64,000 bases of DNA from positions 1-64,000 of the forward strand of contig NZ_JAHCKK010000006.1 of NCBI RefSeq assembly GCF_026125825.1, written 5' to 3'. How positions within the stretch are numbered: the first letter of the stretch is position 1; the number at the start of each line of letters is the position of its first letter. Positions 44,548 through 59,841 of the stretch are shown here, one piece after another. The notes beneath the pieces were generated by a model. The model was not told the DNA's origin, searched no databases, and saw only the letters and a program-made list of their open reading frames with translations. The position numbers were made by a program, and so were the translations under genes. This stretch comes from Hydrogenophaga sp. (GTDB lineage Bacteria > Pseudomonadota > Gammaproteobacteria > Burkholderiales > Burkholderiaceae_C).

Positions 44548-47390
44548 AGACCGACGACCTGCCCCTGGACGCGACGCCGATCGCCTTCACCCTCAACGGC
44601 CGAGCGCTCGAAGCCGCGCCCGGTGAAACCATCCTGAAAGCCGCGCAGCGCGCGGGCGTCGAGATACCGCACCTGTGCCACAAGGACGGCCTGCGCAGCC
44701 CGGGCAACTGCCGCGCCTGTGTGGTCGACATCGAGGGCGAGCGCGTGCTTGCGCCGTCGTGCTGCCGCGCACCCAGCGCCGGCATGGTGGTGCACAGCGA
44801 CAACGCGCGCGCCAGCGCCGCGCAGAAGACCGTGCTGGAACTGCTGCTGTCCGATGCGCCCGACACCACGGCGCTCAAGTTCGACAGCGAACTCGCGCAC
44901 TGGGCCGAGGTGGCCGGTGCCTTGCCCGGGCGCTTCCCCGCCCGCCGCGCCACCGTGCAAGACCTCAGCCACCCCGCGATGGCGGTGAACCTGGATGCCT
45001 GCATCCAGTGCACGCGCTGCATCCGCGCCTGCCGCGAGACCCAGGGCAACGACGTGCTGGGCCTGGCCTTCCGTGGCGGCCACGCGCAGATCGTGTTCGA
45101 CCAGAACGATCCCATGGGCGCGAGCACCTGCGTGGCCTGCGGCGAATGCGTGCAGGCCTGCCCCACGGGCGCCATCGCACCGGCCAACGGCGCCTATGCC
45201 AGACCTTCACAAAGGCAGGTGGATTCGGTCTGCCCCTTCTGCGGCGTGGGCTGCCAGCTCACGTACCACGTCAACGACGACAAGATCGAACACGTCGAGG
45301 GCATGGCAGGGCCGGCCAACGAAGGCCGCCTGTGCGTCAAGGGCCGATTCGGTTTCGACTACGCGCACAGCCCCGAGCGCCTCACGCGCCCGCTGATCCG
45401 CCGCGCTGGCGTGCCCAAGGACCCAAGCGGCGAGCTGCGCCGCCTCACGCCCGAACAGGTGCGCGAGCGCTTCCGGGAAGCCAGCTGGGACGAGGCGCTG
45501 GACGCCGCCGCCGAGGGCTTCCGGAAGGCCCTGGCCGCCACCCCGGCGCGCGGGCGCCAGGGGCCGGTGGCCGGTTTCGGCTCGGCCAAGGGCACCAACG
45601 AAGAGGCCTACCTGTTCCAGAAGCTGATCCGCACCGCGTTCGACACGCACAACGTGGACCACTGCACCCGCCTGTGCCATGCCTCCAGCGTGGCGGCGCT
45701 GATGGAAGGCCTGGGCTCGGCGGTGGTCACCAACCCGCTGCGCGACGTGCAGTTCGCCGATTTCGTGCTGCTGATCGGCGCCAACCCGGCGCAGAACCAT
45801 CCGGTGGGCGCGACCTGGATCAAGAACGCCGTGAAGAAGAACGGCCTGAAGCTGGTGCTGGCCGATCCGCGGCGCACCGAGCTCGCGCGACACAGCTGGA
45901 AGCACCTGGGCTTCAAGTCGGGCACCGACGTGGCCTTGCTCAACGCGCTGCTGCACACCATCGTGTTCGAGGGTCTCACCGACCCGGCCTACATCGAGGC
46001 CCACACGCTGGACTTCGCGCAGCTCAAGGCGCACCTGGTGGACTTCTCGCCCGAGGCCATGGCGCCGGTCTGCGGCATCGACGCGGCCACGCTGCGCGAG
46101 GTCGCGCGCGCCTACGCCAGCGCGAAGAACGCCATGATTCTCTGGGGCATGGGCATCAGCCAGCACACGCACGGCACCGACAACGCGCGCTGTCTGATCG
46201 CGCTCGCGCTGGTCACCGGCCAGATCGGCCGGCCCGGCACCGGCCTGCACCCGCTGCGCGGCCAGAACAACGTGCAGGGGGCGAGCGACGCCGGACTCAT
46301 TCCCATGGTGCTGCCCGACTACCAGCGCGTGGCCGACGGCCCGGCGCGCGAGAAGGCCGAGCGCCTGTGGAAGCTGGCGCCGGGTACGCTGCGAAGCGAG
46401 GCCGGCCTGACCGTGGTGGAGATCATCGATGCGGCTTACCGCAAGGAGATCCGCGCCATGCTGATCCAGGGCGAGAACCCGGCCATGAGCGATCCCGACG
46501 CGGCCCATGCGCGCGAAGCGCTCGCCGGGCTGGACCACCTGGTGGTGCAGGACATCTTCCTGACCGAAACCGCCAGCCTGGCCGACGTGGTGTTGCCGGC
46601 CACCGCCTGGCCCGAGAAAACCGGCAGCGTGACCAACACCGACCGCTGCGTGCAGCTCGGCCGCAAGGCCGTGCCCGCGCCGGGCGAGGCCCGCGCCGAT
46701 GCGTGGATCACCGAACAGCTCGCCTGCCGCCTGGGCCTGGGCTGGACCTATGGCGTCGCGGCCGATGGCAGCGCGAGCGACGATGCGCAGCAGGGCATCG
46801 GCGCGGTGTTCGAAGAGATGCGCGCGCTCATGCCCAGCATTGCCGGCCTGTCGTGGTCGCGCTTGCGCCGCGAGGGCGCGGTCACCTACCCGGTCTCGGA
46901 CGAGGCCGATCCCGGCCAGCCGGTGGTGTTCACCGACCGATTCCCCACGCCCACGGGCCGCGCCCTGCTGGTGGGCGCGGTGCTCACGCCACCGGCCGAG
47001 CAGCCCGACGCCGAGTTCCCCCTGGTGCTGATCACCGGGCGCCAGCTCGAACACTGGCACACCGGCAGCATGACGCGGCGCAGCGGCGTGCTCGATGCGC
47101 TCGAGCCCGGTCCGGTGGTGAGTCTGCACCCCGAGACCGCGGCGCGCCTGGGCCTGGCGGCGGGCGCGAGTGCCCAGGTGCGCTCGCGCCGCGGCGATGT
47201 GGCCCTGCCCGTGCGGCTGGACGACGGCATGCCGCGCGAGACCGCGTTCATTCCGTTCGCCTACGCGGAGGCCGCGGCCAACCTGCTCACCAACCCCGCC
47301 CTGGACCCGGTGGGCAAGATCGCGGAATTGAAGTACTGTGCGGTGGACGTGCGGCCCTTCGTGGCGGCGCGTGATCCGGCCCGGCATTGA
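44544..47390 (+). CDS. NAD-dependent formate dehydrogenase, alpha (molybdopterin) subunit
   Basis: A 948-residue catalytic subunit that oxidises formate to CO2 on a bis-MGD molybdenum (or tungsten) centre. N-terminal [2Fe-2S] ligands are Cys45, Cys56, Cys59 and Cys73. Two ferredoxin [4Fe-4S] sites follow (Cys153/156/159/163 and Cys196/199/202/206), then the molybdopterin-domain cluster with Cys230, Cys233, Cys237 and Cys264. The catalytic residue is Cys378 in TRLCHASSVAAL (codon TGC, not selenocysteine), with the adjacent His379. The start overlaps the beta-subunit stop by 4 nt. No fdhD (sulfurtransferase) or small delta subunit is visible in this window. Confidence 0.94.
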   Translation: MKTDDLPLDATPIAFTLNGRALEAAPGETILKAAQRAGVEIPHLCHKDGLRSPGNCRACVVDIEGERVLAPSCCRAPSAGMVVHSDNARASAAQKTVLELLLSDAPDTTALKFDSELAHWAEVAGALPGRFPARRATVQDLSHPAMAVNLDACIQCTRCIRACRETQGNDVLGLAFRGGHAQIVFDQNDPMGASTCVACGECVQACPTGAIAPANGAYARPSQRQVDSVCPFCGVGCQLTYHVNDDKIEHVEGMAGPANEGRLCVKGRFGFDYAHSPERLTRPLIRRAGVPKDPSGELRRLTPEQVRERFREASWDEALDAAAEGFRKALAATPARGRQGPVAGFGSAKGTNEEAYLFQKLIRTAFDTHNVDHCTRLCHASSVAALMEGLGSAVVTNPLRDVQFADFVLLIGANPAQNHPVGATWIKNAVKKNGLKLVLADPRRTELARHSWKHLGFKSGTDVALLNALLHTIVFEGLTDPAYIEAHTLDFAQLKAHLVDFSPEAMAPVCGIDAATLREVARAYASAKNAMILWGMGISQHTHGTDNARCLIALALVTGQIGRPGTGLHPLRGQNNVQGASDAGLIPMVLPDYQRVADGPAREKAERLWKLAPGTLRSEAGLTVVEIIDAAYRKEIRAMLIQGENPAMSDPDAAHAREALAGLDHLVVQDIFLTETASLADVVLPATAWPEKTGSVTNTDRCVQLGRKAVPAPGEARADAWITEQLACRLGLGWTYGVAADGSASDDAQQGIGAVFEEMRALMPSIAGLSWSRLRREGAVTYPVSDEADPGQPVVFTDRFPTPTGRALLVGAVLTPPAEQPDAEFPLVLITGRQLEHWHTGSMTRRSGVLDALEPGPVVSLHPETAARLGLAAGASAQVRSRRGDVALPVRLDDGMPRETAFIPFAYAEAAANLLTNPALDPVGKIAELKYCAVDVRPFVAARDPARH

Positions 47391-47427
47391 CCTGCCTTCA
47401 CTGGGCAGGCCGACGGGACTCCTACGA

Positions 47428-47459
47428 TGAACCACCCGCCCCCCGGGGCGGGTGGTTCA
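47428..47459 (+). terminator. Long hairpin between fdhA and usp (terminator or mRNA element)
   Basis: A perfect 15-bp inverted repeat (arms TGAACCACCCGCCCC and GGGGCGGGTGGTTCA) separated by 2 bases. It lies 38 nt after the alpha-subunit stop and 23 nt before the usp ATG. No T-run follows, so termination is uncertain; it could protect or process the mRNA. Confidence 0.6.
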
Positions 47460-47482
47460 CATCTCTTTCAAGGAGAGCCACC

Positions 47483-47923
47483 ATGTTCAAGAAAATCCTC
47501 GTGCCCACCGACGGTTCCACGCTGGCCGCGCAGGCCACCACAGTGGCGCTGGGGCTGGCCAAGAGCCTCAACGCGCAGATCATCGGCGTCAACGTGATCG
47601 ATCCGTTCCCTTACATCGGCGTCGGCGACGCCTCGGCCGTGGGCCTGCAGGCCTACCTGACCGAAGCCAAGAGCGCGGCAGGCCAGGCGCTCAATGCGGT
47701 GCGTCAGGCCTGCGAGGCCCAGGGCGTGGTGTTCGCGGCGGGTGACACCATCGAGCGCAACGTGGTCTACGAAGGCATCATCGAGACCGCCGAGGCCGAG
47801 GGCTGCGACCTGATCGTGATGGGCTCCCACGGGCGCCAGGGCGTCAAAGCCCTCATTCTGGGCAGCGTGGCCCAGAAGGTGCTGACGCACGCGAAAGTCC
47901 CCGTCCTGATCGTCAAGTCGTAA
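47483..47923 (+). CDS. Universal stress protein, UspA family
   Basis: A 146-residue single-domain UspA-like protein. It begins MFKKILVPTDGSTLA and contains the ATP-binding GSHGRQGVKALILGSVAQKVL motif (G-2x-G-9x-G-S pattern, residues ~113-133) and VPVLIVKS at the end, so it is probably an ATP-binding type. AAGGAG (47470-47475) is a good ribosome-binding site. It follows the formate dehydrogenase operon through a long hairpin, so it may be partly co-expressed. Function is stress-related in a general sense only. Confidence 0.9.
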   Translation: MFKKILVPTDGSTLAAQATTVALGLAKSLNAQIIGVNVIDPFPYIGVGDASAVGLQAYLTEAKSAAGQALNAVRQACEAQGVVFAAGDTIERNVVYEGIIETAEAEGCDLIVMGSHGRQGVKALILGSVAQKVLTHAKVPVLIVKS

Positions 47924-48012
47924 GCACCCCTGCGTCGCCTGCGGCGCCTCCCCCCGCCAGGGGGGCGACACCTGAGGCCCGGCGAAGCCGGTTCCTCGGT
48001 GTCTCTGGATGG
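47924..48012 (+). repeat. Dispersed double-hairpin intergenic repeat, copy E
   Basis: Starts directly after the usp stop. It reads CACCCCTGCGTCGCCTGCGG, CCCCCCGCCAGGGGGG (hairpin), ACACCTGAGGCCCGGCG, AAGCCGGTTCCTCGGTGTC. In the outer stem GAGG pairs with CCTC where copy B has GCGG with CCGC, a compensatory change that supports a conserved structure. Confidence 0.8.
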
Positions 48013-48033
48013 GCCGCTTCTCGCGGAGCGGTG

Positions 48034-49167
48034 TTATCTCCTGAACTTGCCGCTCGCGTCGACGATCGAGAGATCGGCGAAATCCAGCCCGGTGTGGTTG
48101 GTCGGGCTGTAGTGCACGGTCAGGCCACCCAGGTCGTAGCTCTTGAGGCTCTCCAGCGCGTCGCGCAGGGCCACCGGCGTGGGGTTGGGGCCGGCGCGGC
48201 GCAGGCCCTCGGTCAGGACCTTGGCGGCCGCGTAGCCCTCCATCATCGCGGGCGAGACGCCCGGCAGGCCCTTGGCCTTGGCGAACTCCTGCGCTTCCTT
48301 GATCAGGCCGTAGGCCACCGAGCGCTCGTTGGGAAACACCTGGGTCACGATCACGCCGCGCGCGTGTTCGCCCAGCAGCTTGATGAAGCCGTCCGACGCG
48401 TTGTTGGAGAGCGTGACCACCTGCGCGCGCGAGCCGGCGGCCCGCACCGCCTTGACCGCATTGGCCGTGTTGCCCGCCGAGCCGATCACCATCACCGCCT
48501 GCGCGTTGCTTTCGTTGACCCGCTTGGACAGGTCGGTGAAGTCGGGCTTGTCGCGCGGGAACTTTTCATGCAGGACCGGCTTGAGCTGGGCCTTCTCGAA
48601 ACCCTTGAGCGCACCGGCGGCCGAGTCGGCGCCGAAGGAGTCGTCGGTCTCCAGCACCGCGATGCGCGTGATGCCGATGCTTGCCAGGTGCTCGATGGCC
48701 TTGGCGGCCTCGCGCTGGTAGGTGGCGCGCACGTTGAACACCCAGGGGTTGACCGGCTGGTGCAGCACCATGGCACCGGTGCTGGGGCCGACCAGCGGCA
48801 CCTTGAGCTCGGCCAGCATGGGCAGCAGGGCCTGCGAGTGCGGCGTGCCCCGGTTCAGGAACAGGGCCAGCACGCGTTGCTTCGTGATCAGTTCGCGCGC
48901 CACGTCCACCGTGACCTTGGGGTCGAACTGGTCGTCCACCGTGATCAGCTCGATCTTCTGGCCATTGACGCCGCCGCGCGCGTTGATCGTGTCGAAATAC
49001 AGCTGGGCACCCTCATGGTTCTCCTTCACCCCGGCCGCCACCGAGCCGGTGAAGCCCGAAGGCATGCCCACGCGCAGCTGGGCCCATGCGGGGACCGAAA
49101 AAGCCAGCAGACCGGTCAGCGCCCAGGCCGTGCAGACCTGGCTTGAAAACAAGCGGATTCGTTTCAT
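48034..49167 (-). CDS. ABC transporter substrate-binding protein (LivJ/branched-chain type)
   Basis: A 377-residue periplasmic binding protein of the branched-chain amino acid (Peripla_BP_6) class. The N-terminus has a signal peptide (about residues 1-29; cleavage near AWA|QLR). Typical elements include FTGSVAAGVKENHEGAQLYFDTINARGGVNGQ, PLVGPSTGA and YAAAKVLTEGL. No permease or ATPase genes are adjacent, so it is an orphan binding protein. The ligand may be an amino acid, an aromatic acid or another compound. It is divergent from uvrA. Confidence 0.9.
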   Translation of the reverse strand: MKRIRLFSSQVCTAWALTGLLAFSVPAWAQLRVGMPSGFTGSVAAGVKENHEGAQLYFDTINARGGVNGQKIELITVDDQFDPKVTVDVARELITKQRVLALFLNRGTPHSQALLPMLAELKVPLVGPSTGAMVLHQPVNPWVFNVRATYQREAAKAIEHLASIGITRIAVLETDDSFGADSAAGALKGFEKAQLKPVLHEKFPRDKPDFTDLSKRVNESNAQAVMVIGSAGNTANAVKAVRAAGSRAQVVTLSNNASDGFIKLLGEHARGVIVTQVFPNERSVAYGLIKEAQEFAKAKGLPGVSPAMMEGYAAAKVLTEGLRRAGPNPTPVALRDALESLKSYDLGGLTVHYSPTNHTGLDFADLSIVDASGKFRR

Positions 49168-49264
49168 ATAGGCGTCTCCTTGGGTGAGCCGAGTCTATGC
49201 ACCCGGCGGGCGCAGGAAATTGTGGATATGACCTACCGCACAGATGCTTTGTCACACCCCTCCG

Positions 49265-49270
49265 TAGAAT
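49265..49270 (+). promoter_or_regulatory. -10-like hexamer before uvrA
   Basis: TAGAAT (context CCGTAGAATCTTCG), 27 nt before the uvrA ATG. It matches the -10 of the liu operon and of ahcY. I see no SOS (LexA CTG-N10-CAG) box in the 130-bp intergenic region. Confidence 0.45.
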
Positions 49271-49297
49271 CTTCGCGTCCCCCTCTGGAGCCCATGC

Positions 49298-55194
<5,897 letters not shown>

Positions 55195-55195
<1 letters not shown>

Positions 55196-55521
55196 TGGAC
55201 GCAGGCCAGGTCATCCACATCCACGCCGATGCGCCTGCCAAGCCGGTGCTCGGCGCTCCCTGCAACGGCTGCGGTGTGTGTTGCCTGGCCGAGCCCTGCC
55301 CGCTGGGGCGGGTGATCTCGCGCAAGCGCTTCGGCGCGTGCGACGCGCTGCGCTGGGATGCTGCGTTGTCGCTCTACCGCTGCGGCGCGCTCACCGATGC
55401 GCGCGGCGTGCTCGGCCCGCGCTGGCGCTGGGCGGCACCGGTGTTTCAGCGGCTGGCGCGGCGCTGGATCGCGGCCGGCGTGGGCTGCGATGCCTCGCTG
55501 CAGGCCGAGCGCAGCGACTGA
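55195..55521 (+). CDS. Cys-rich small protein coupled to uvrA
   Basis: A 108-residue protein whose ATG overlaps the uvrA stop (TGATG at 55193-55197), so it is probably translationally coupled. Eight cysteines: Cys23, Cys26, Cys29, Cys30, Cys35, Cys49, Cys63 and Cys98, in the pattern APCNGCGVCCLAEPCPLG then GACDAL and YRCGAL. The CxxCxxCC cluster resembles the YkgJ-like metal/Fe-S binding family. No membrane segment. Its function is not known. The tight link to uvrA suggests a DNA-repair-associated or metal-binding role; this is inference. Confidence 0.8.
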
Positions 55522-55525
55522 GCGG

Positions 55526-55906
55526 TCAGCGCACGAACAGCACCACCAGGCCCACGGCCAGCACGGCCGCCACCCACAACAGCAGGCGCGTGCGCTTGCG
55601 CAGCAGGTCCACGGCGACCACAAGCCGAGCGTTCTGTTCGGCCAGTTCGCTCAGGGTCTGTGCCATCTGGGCCTGCACGGCGGCCTGCTGGTCGATGAGC
55701 TGGCGCGCTTCGACCAGGCGGTTCTTGAGCTCACCCAGGGTGGGCGGTGCCTCGCCCAGGTCCAGCGGCGCGGGGGCGGCCGTGCCGGCGGGGGGCGCCT
55801 TCGAGCGGTCCATCAGCTTGCGCGCGGCGTTGAGCACCGTGGGTGCGTGCTCGATCACGTCGCCCCAGGGGATCACTTTCAGGGCAACCAGCCAGGGAAT
55901 GGCCAT
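55526..55906 (-). CDS. Hypothetical coiled-coil protein with C-terminal membrane anchor
   Basis: A 126-residue protein of unknown function. An N-terminal segment (MAIPWLVALKVIPWGDVIEHAP) is followed by a Pro/Ala-rich linker and an Ala/Gln/Leu-rich coiled coil (about residues 58-100). A C-terminal membrane segment (about 106-125; LLLWVAAVLAVGLVVLFVR) suggests a tail anchor. No enzymatic motif. It faces the Cys-rich gene tail to tail, 4 bp apart, and lies upstream of the MFS gene on the same strand. Confidence 0.75.
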   Translation of the reverse strand: MAIPWLVALKVIPWGDVIEHAPTVLNAARKLMDRSKAPPAGTAAPAPLDLGEAPPTLGELKNRLVEARQLIDQQAAVQAQMAQTLSELAEQNARLVVAVDLLRKRTRLLLWVAAVLAVGLVVLFVR

Positions 55907-55941
55907 GGGGAGATCCTTTCGCTTGTCAGGTTGGGAGCCGC

Positions 55942-57195
55942 TCAGCTGCGCGGGGTTCCTTCAGATGGGGTCGAAACGGTCCGCCTCAACAGCCACCAGC
56001 CCAAACCGGCCACCGACAGCAACAAGGCCGGGAAGCCCAACGTGGGCGCCCACTGCAGCGCGGCGGCGCCCAGCGCGGGCGCGAGCACCCCGCCCAGGGT
56101 GTAGGACAGCACCAGCACGGCGGTGCTGTTGACCAGGGTGATGCCTTCTTCGCGCGAGCCGATGTCGATCATCGCCAGGGTGTAGAGGCAGCCGCCCGCG
56201 CCGCCCCAGAGAAAGGCCACCGGCGCCGCCAGCCAGGGCGTGCCGGCCACGAAGGGGATGACCAGCGTGGCCAGCAGGGTGATGAGGGCGCAGACCCGCA
56301 TGATCGCCAGGCGCGCGCGGTGCCCATCGCCCCAGCGCTGCGTGGGGTGGTGGGACATGCGGTCGGCCACCACGCCGGCGGGCAGCATCATGAGCGCGCT
56401 GCCCAGCCCGCTGGCCGAGACCAGCAGCGCCGACGCCGTGGCGCCCAGGCCCAGCGCCAGGCCGTAGAGCGGCAGGATGGCGGTGAGGCCGCTTTCAAAG
56501 AAGCCGCCGACGAAGCCCACGGTCATGATCAGCGGGTGGGCCAGCAGCGCGTGCCACACGCCCGAGAGGCCCACCTTGGCGCTGTGCGCGTCGGCGGCAT
56601 CGGGCAGTCGCGGGATCAGCAGGCTCCAGACCAGGCCGATGGCCATGAAGCCGAGCGCGATCCACAAGGCCGCATCGCTGTCGGCACCCACCCAGGCCAG
56701 CATGAGCGGGCCGACCACGAAGGTGATGCCCACCATGGTCTCGAAGATGCCCACGTACCGCCCTCGCTGACCGGGCGGGGAGAACTCCGCCACCACGGCC
56801 TCGGCCAGCACCCAGCGCAGACCCGAGGCCATGCCGGCGGCGATCTTGAACACGAACCACAGCCAGAGCAGCGGCGTGAAGGCAAAACCGGCGGTGGCGA
56901 TCACCGGGATCAGCGCGGCCAGCCACAGCGTGGGGCGCCGGCCCAGGCGTTGCGTGATGGCCGAGGCGAACGGCGTCATGAGGAACACGCCGAGCCAGCC
57001 GCTGGCGGCAAACACGCCGGCCAGCGCGGTCGATTCACCGCCACCCTTCAGGCGCAGCAGCAGCAGCGGCGTGAGCATGAAATAGCCCACCAGCTCAAAG
57101 AAAGTGGAGCCGAAGATGGCGAACAGGCCCAGGCGGGCCTGGGCGGGCGGGTGGTTCGGCAAGGGGCCGGTGGGCGGCAGCGGGTGTTCGCTCAT
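55942..57195 (-). CDS. MFS transporter
   Basis: A 417-residue major facilitator superfamily permease with about 12 membrane segments. A loop 2-3 signature region reads FASAITQRLGRRPTLW, and SGLRWVLAEAVVAEFSPPGQRGRYVGIF corresponds to the intracellular loop region. Charged residues lie in loops, and the C-terminus is cytoplasmic. The substrate is unknown. Its ATG (57193-57195) overlaps the stop of the upstream HAD gene by 4 nt, so they are co-translated. Export of a sugar- or drug-like compound is possible. Confidence 0.88.
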   Translation of the reverse strand: MSEHPLPPTGPLPNHPPAQARLGLFAIFGSTFFELVGYFMLTPLLLLRLKGGGESTALAGVFAASGWLGVFLMTPFASAITQRLGRRPTLWLAALIPVIATAGFAFTPLLWLWFVFKIAAGMASGLRWVLAEAVVAEFSPPGQRGRYVGIFETMVGITFVVGPLMLAWVGADSDAALWIALGFMAIGLVWSLLIPRLPDAADAHSAKVGLSGVWHALLAHPLIMTVGFVGGFFESGLTAILPLYGLALGLGATASALLVSASGLGSALMMLPAGVVADRMSHHPTQRWGDGHRARLAIMRVCALITLLATLVIPFVAGTPWLAAPVAFLWGGAGGCLYTLAMIDIGSREEGITLVNSTAVLVLSYTLGGVLAPALGAAALQWAPTLGFPALLLSVAGLGWWLLRRTVSTPSEGTPRS

Positions 57196-57992
57196 GCCAG
57201 CCCGGCCCGGGCGCCCAGCACGGCATCGGCCACCTCGGCGAAGCCCGCGCCGCGCTCGCCCGCCGCCACGTAGCGCGGGTGCTGCGTGAGTGCGCCCCAG
57301 AAGCGCGCCACGTTGGCCACGCCCACGCTGTGGGGGAAATGGCCGAACATGCGCGCGTCGTTGGTCGAGTCGCCGACGTAGACCCAGCGGTCGAGCTCGT
57401 CGTCCAGCGCACGGCCCAGGCGCGATCGCACGATCCAGCGCGCGCCGGCGAGCTTGTCGTGCTCGCCGATCCAGCCGTTGATGTGGATGGAACTCACCGT
57501 GGCGTTGAGGCCTTCGCTTTTCATCAGTTGCACCACGGCGGCGATGTCGGCGTCGCTCAGGTGCGCGAACTCGCTGTGGTCGATCGCGATGTCGGTCTCG
57601 CGCCCGGCGCTGTCGGTGGCCAGGCGGGTCTGCGGCAGCTCGGCCAGCACGCGCCGTGCGGTCGCCTGCAGCTTCGCAAAGTGGGCCGCGCGTGTGGGCG
57701 CGTCCTGGAGGTAGTCGCGCAGCAGTTCGCCCGATGCGCCGCGCCACAAGGCCACGGCGCCGTTCTCGGCCACGATGGCGTCCACCGGCCAGGCCAGCGC
57801 AAAGGCTTCGCTCCAGCCGGCGGGCCGGCCGGTGATGGCGAACACCGGCAGGCCCGCCGCGCGCAGACGGTGCAGCGCGTCCAGGGCGTCGGGGGTGATG
57901 GCGCCCTCGGTCGTGAGCGTGTCGTCGATGTCGGTCAGCACGCCGTGAATGCGGGCGCGGTCCGCGGCGGGCCAGAGTTGGAGGGGATTCAT
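57192..57992 (-). CDS. HAD-IIB phosphatase (Cof/sucrose-phosphate phosphatase-like)
   Basis: A 266-residue HAD-superfamily phosphatase with a C2B-type cap. Motif I is GVLTDIDDTL (Asp21, Asp23), motif II is FAITGRPAGWS, and motif IV is VYVGDSTNDARMFGHF with SVGVANV. The order fits the mannosyl-3-phosphoglycerate/sucrose-phosphate phosphatase branch. The substrate is unidentified. ATG at 57990-57992 is used; an in-frame ATG two codons upstream is possible. The gene overlaps the MFS gene by 4 nt. Confidence 0.88.
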   Translation of the reverse strand: MNPLQLWPAADRARIHGVLTDIDDTLTTEGAITPDALDALHRLRAAGLPVFAITGRPAGWSEAFALAWPVDAIVAENGAVALWRGASGELLRDYLQDAPTRAAHFAKLQATARRVLAELPQTRLATDSAGRETDIAIDHSEFAHLSDADIAAVVQLMKSEGLNATVSSIHINGWIGEHDKLAGARWIVRSRLGRALDDELDRWVYVGDSTNDARMFGHFPHSVGVANVARFWGALTQHPRYVAAGERGAGFAEVADAVLGARAGLA

Positions 57993-58084
57993 TCGCATGG
58001 AAGGCCGGCAGTGTCGCACAGGGCTCCCGGTGGTGCAGGTGCCACCGGCGACGCGCGGCAGGGGGCAGATCAGGGCCTCTGCGG

Positions 58085-58090
58085 TAGAAT
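58085..58090 (+). promoter_or_regulatory. -10 element of the ahcY promoter
   Basis: TAGAAT (context GCGGTAGAATCGCG) lies 8 nt before the riboswitch helix. A clear -35 is not visible; the upstream GGTAGAAT resembles an extended -10. Confidence 0.5.
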
Positions 58091-58098
58091 CGCGCGAT

Positions 58099-58180
58099 CC
58101 GAGGAGCGTTGCAGCGCCCCCACTGAGCAGTTCAGCAGCGGGGCGTGAGGCTCGGACCATCCATGCAACGACGCTCATCC
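58099..58180 (+). ncRNA. S-adenosylhomocysteine (SAH) riboswitch
   Basis: The 5' leader of ahcY contains the SAH riboswitch core: CCGAGGAGCGTTGCAGC at its start, GTGAGGCTCGG in the middle (58145-58155) and CAACGACGCTCATCC near its end. The first CCGAG pairs with CTCGG, and the GAGCG...CGCTC pairing would form the pseudoknot typical of the class. High SAH relieves repression of ahcY. It is correctly placed about 70 nt upstream of the ahcY ATG. Confidence 0.9.
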
Positions 58181-58250
58181 ACATCCCGTGCGATGAGTTC
58201 TTTTTGACTCAATGCCAGATGTGGTTTGTCCATCCTTTCCGGAGCGAACC

Positions 58251-59696
<1,446 letters not shown>

Positions 59697-59745
59697 ACCT
59701 GTTGTCGTCGGTGCTGCCGCCGGCCCGTGATGGCCGGAAGCGGTT

Positions 59746-59785
59746 GCCCCGACGTCCAGGCATTCGACGTTTCCCTGGTCGGGGC
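59746..59785 (+). other. Unassigned hairpin between ahcY and tlyA
   Basis: GCCCCGA pairs with TCGGGGC and, after a 3-nt bulge, CCAGG pairs with CCTGG, leaving a 12-nt-plus loop. It lies 50 nt after the ahcY stop and about 56 nt before tlyA. No T-run follows. It could be a processing or attenuation element. Confidence 0.4.
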
Positions 59786-59841
59786 CCTGCGGGTTCCGTC
59801 TGCGGCGCGCGCATCACTATTCGTCACCGGATCGGAGCCCT

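Noticed and set aside
44544-47390. Possible selenocysteine formate dehydrogenase
   Set aside because: The catalytic codon (Cys378) is TGC, so no selenocysteine insertion is needed.
45207-47435. Long minus-strand open frame (742 codons) opposite the formate dehydrogenase alpha subunit
   Set aside because: Antisense shadow of a gene with full cofactor-binding motifs; His/Arg/Gly-rich composition typical of a reversed GC-rich frame.
49168-49297. SOS (LexA) box upstream of uvrA
   Set aside because: No CTG-N10-CAG type site was found in the intergenic region, although a -10-like hexamer is present.
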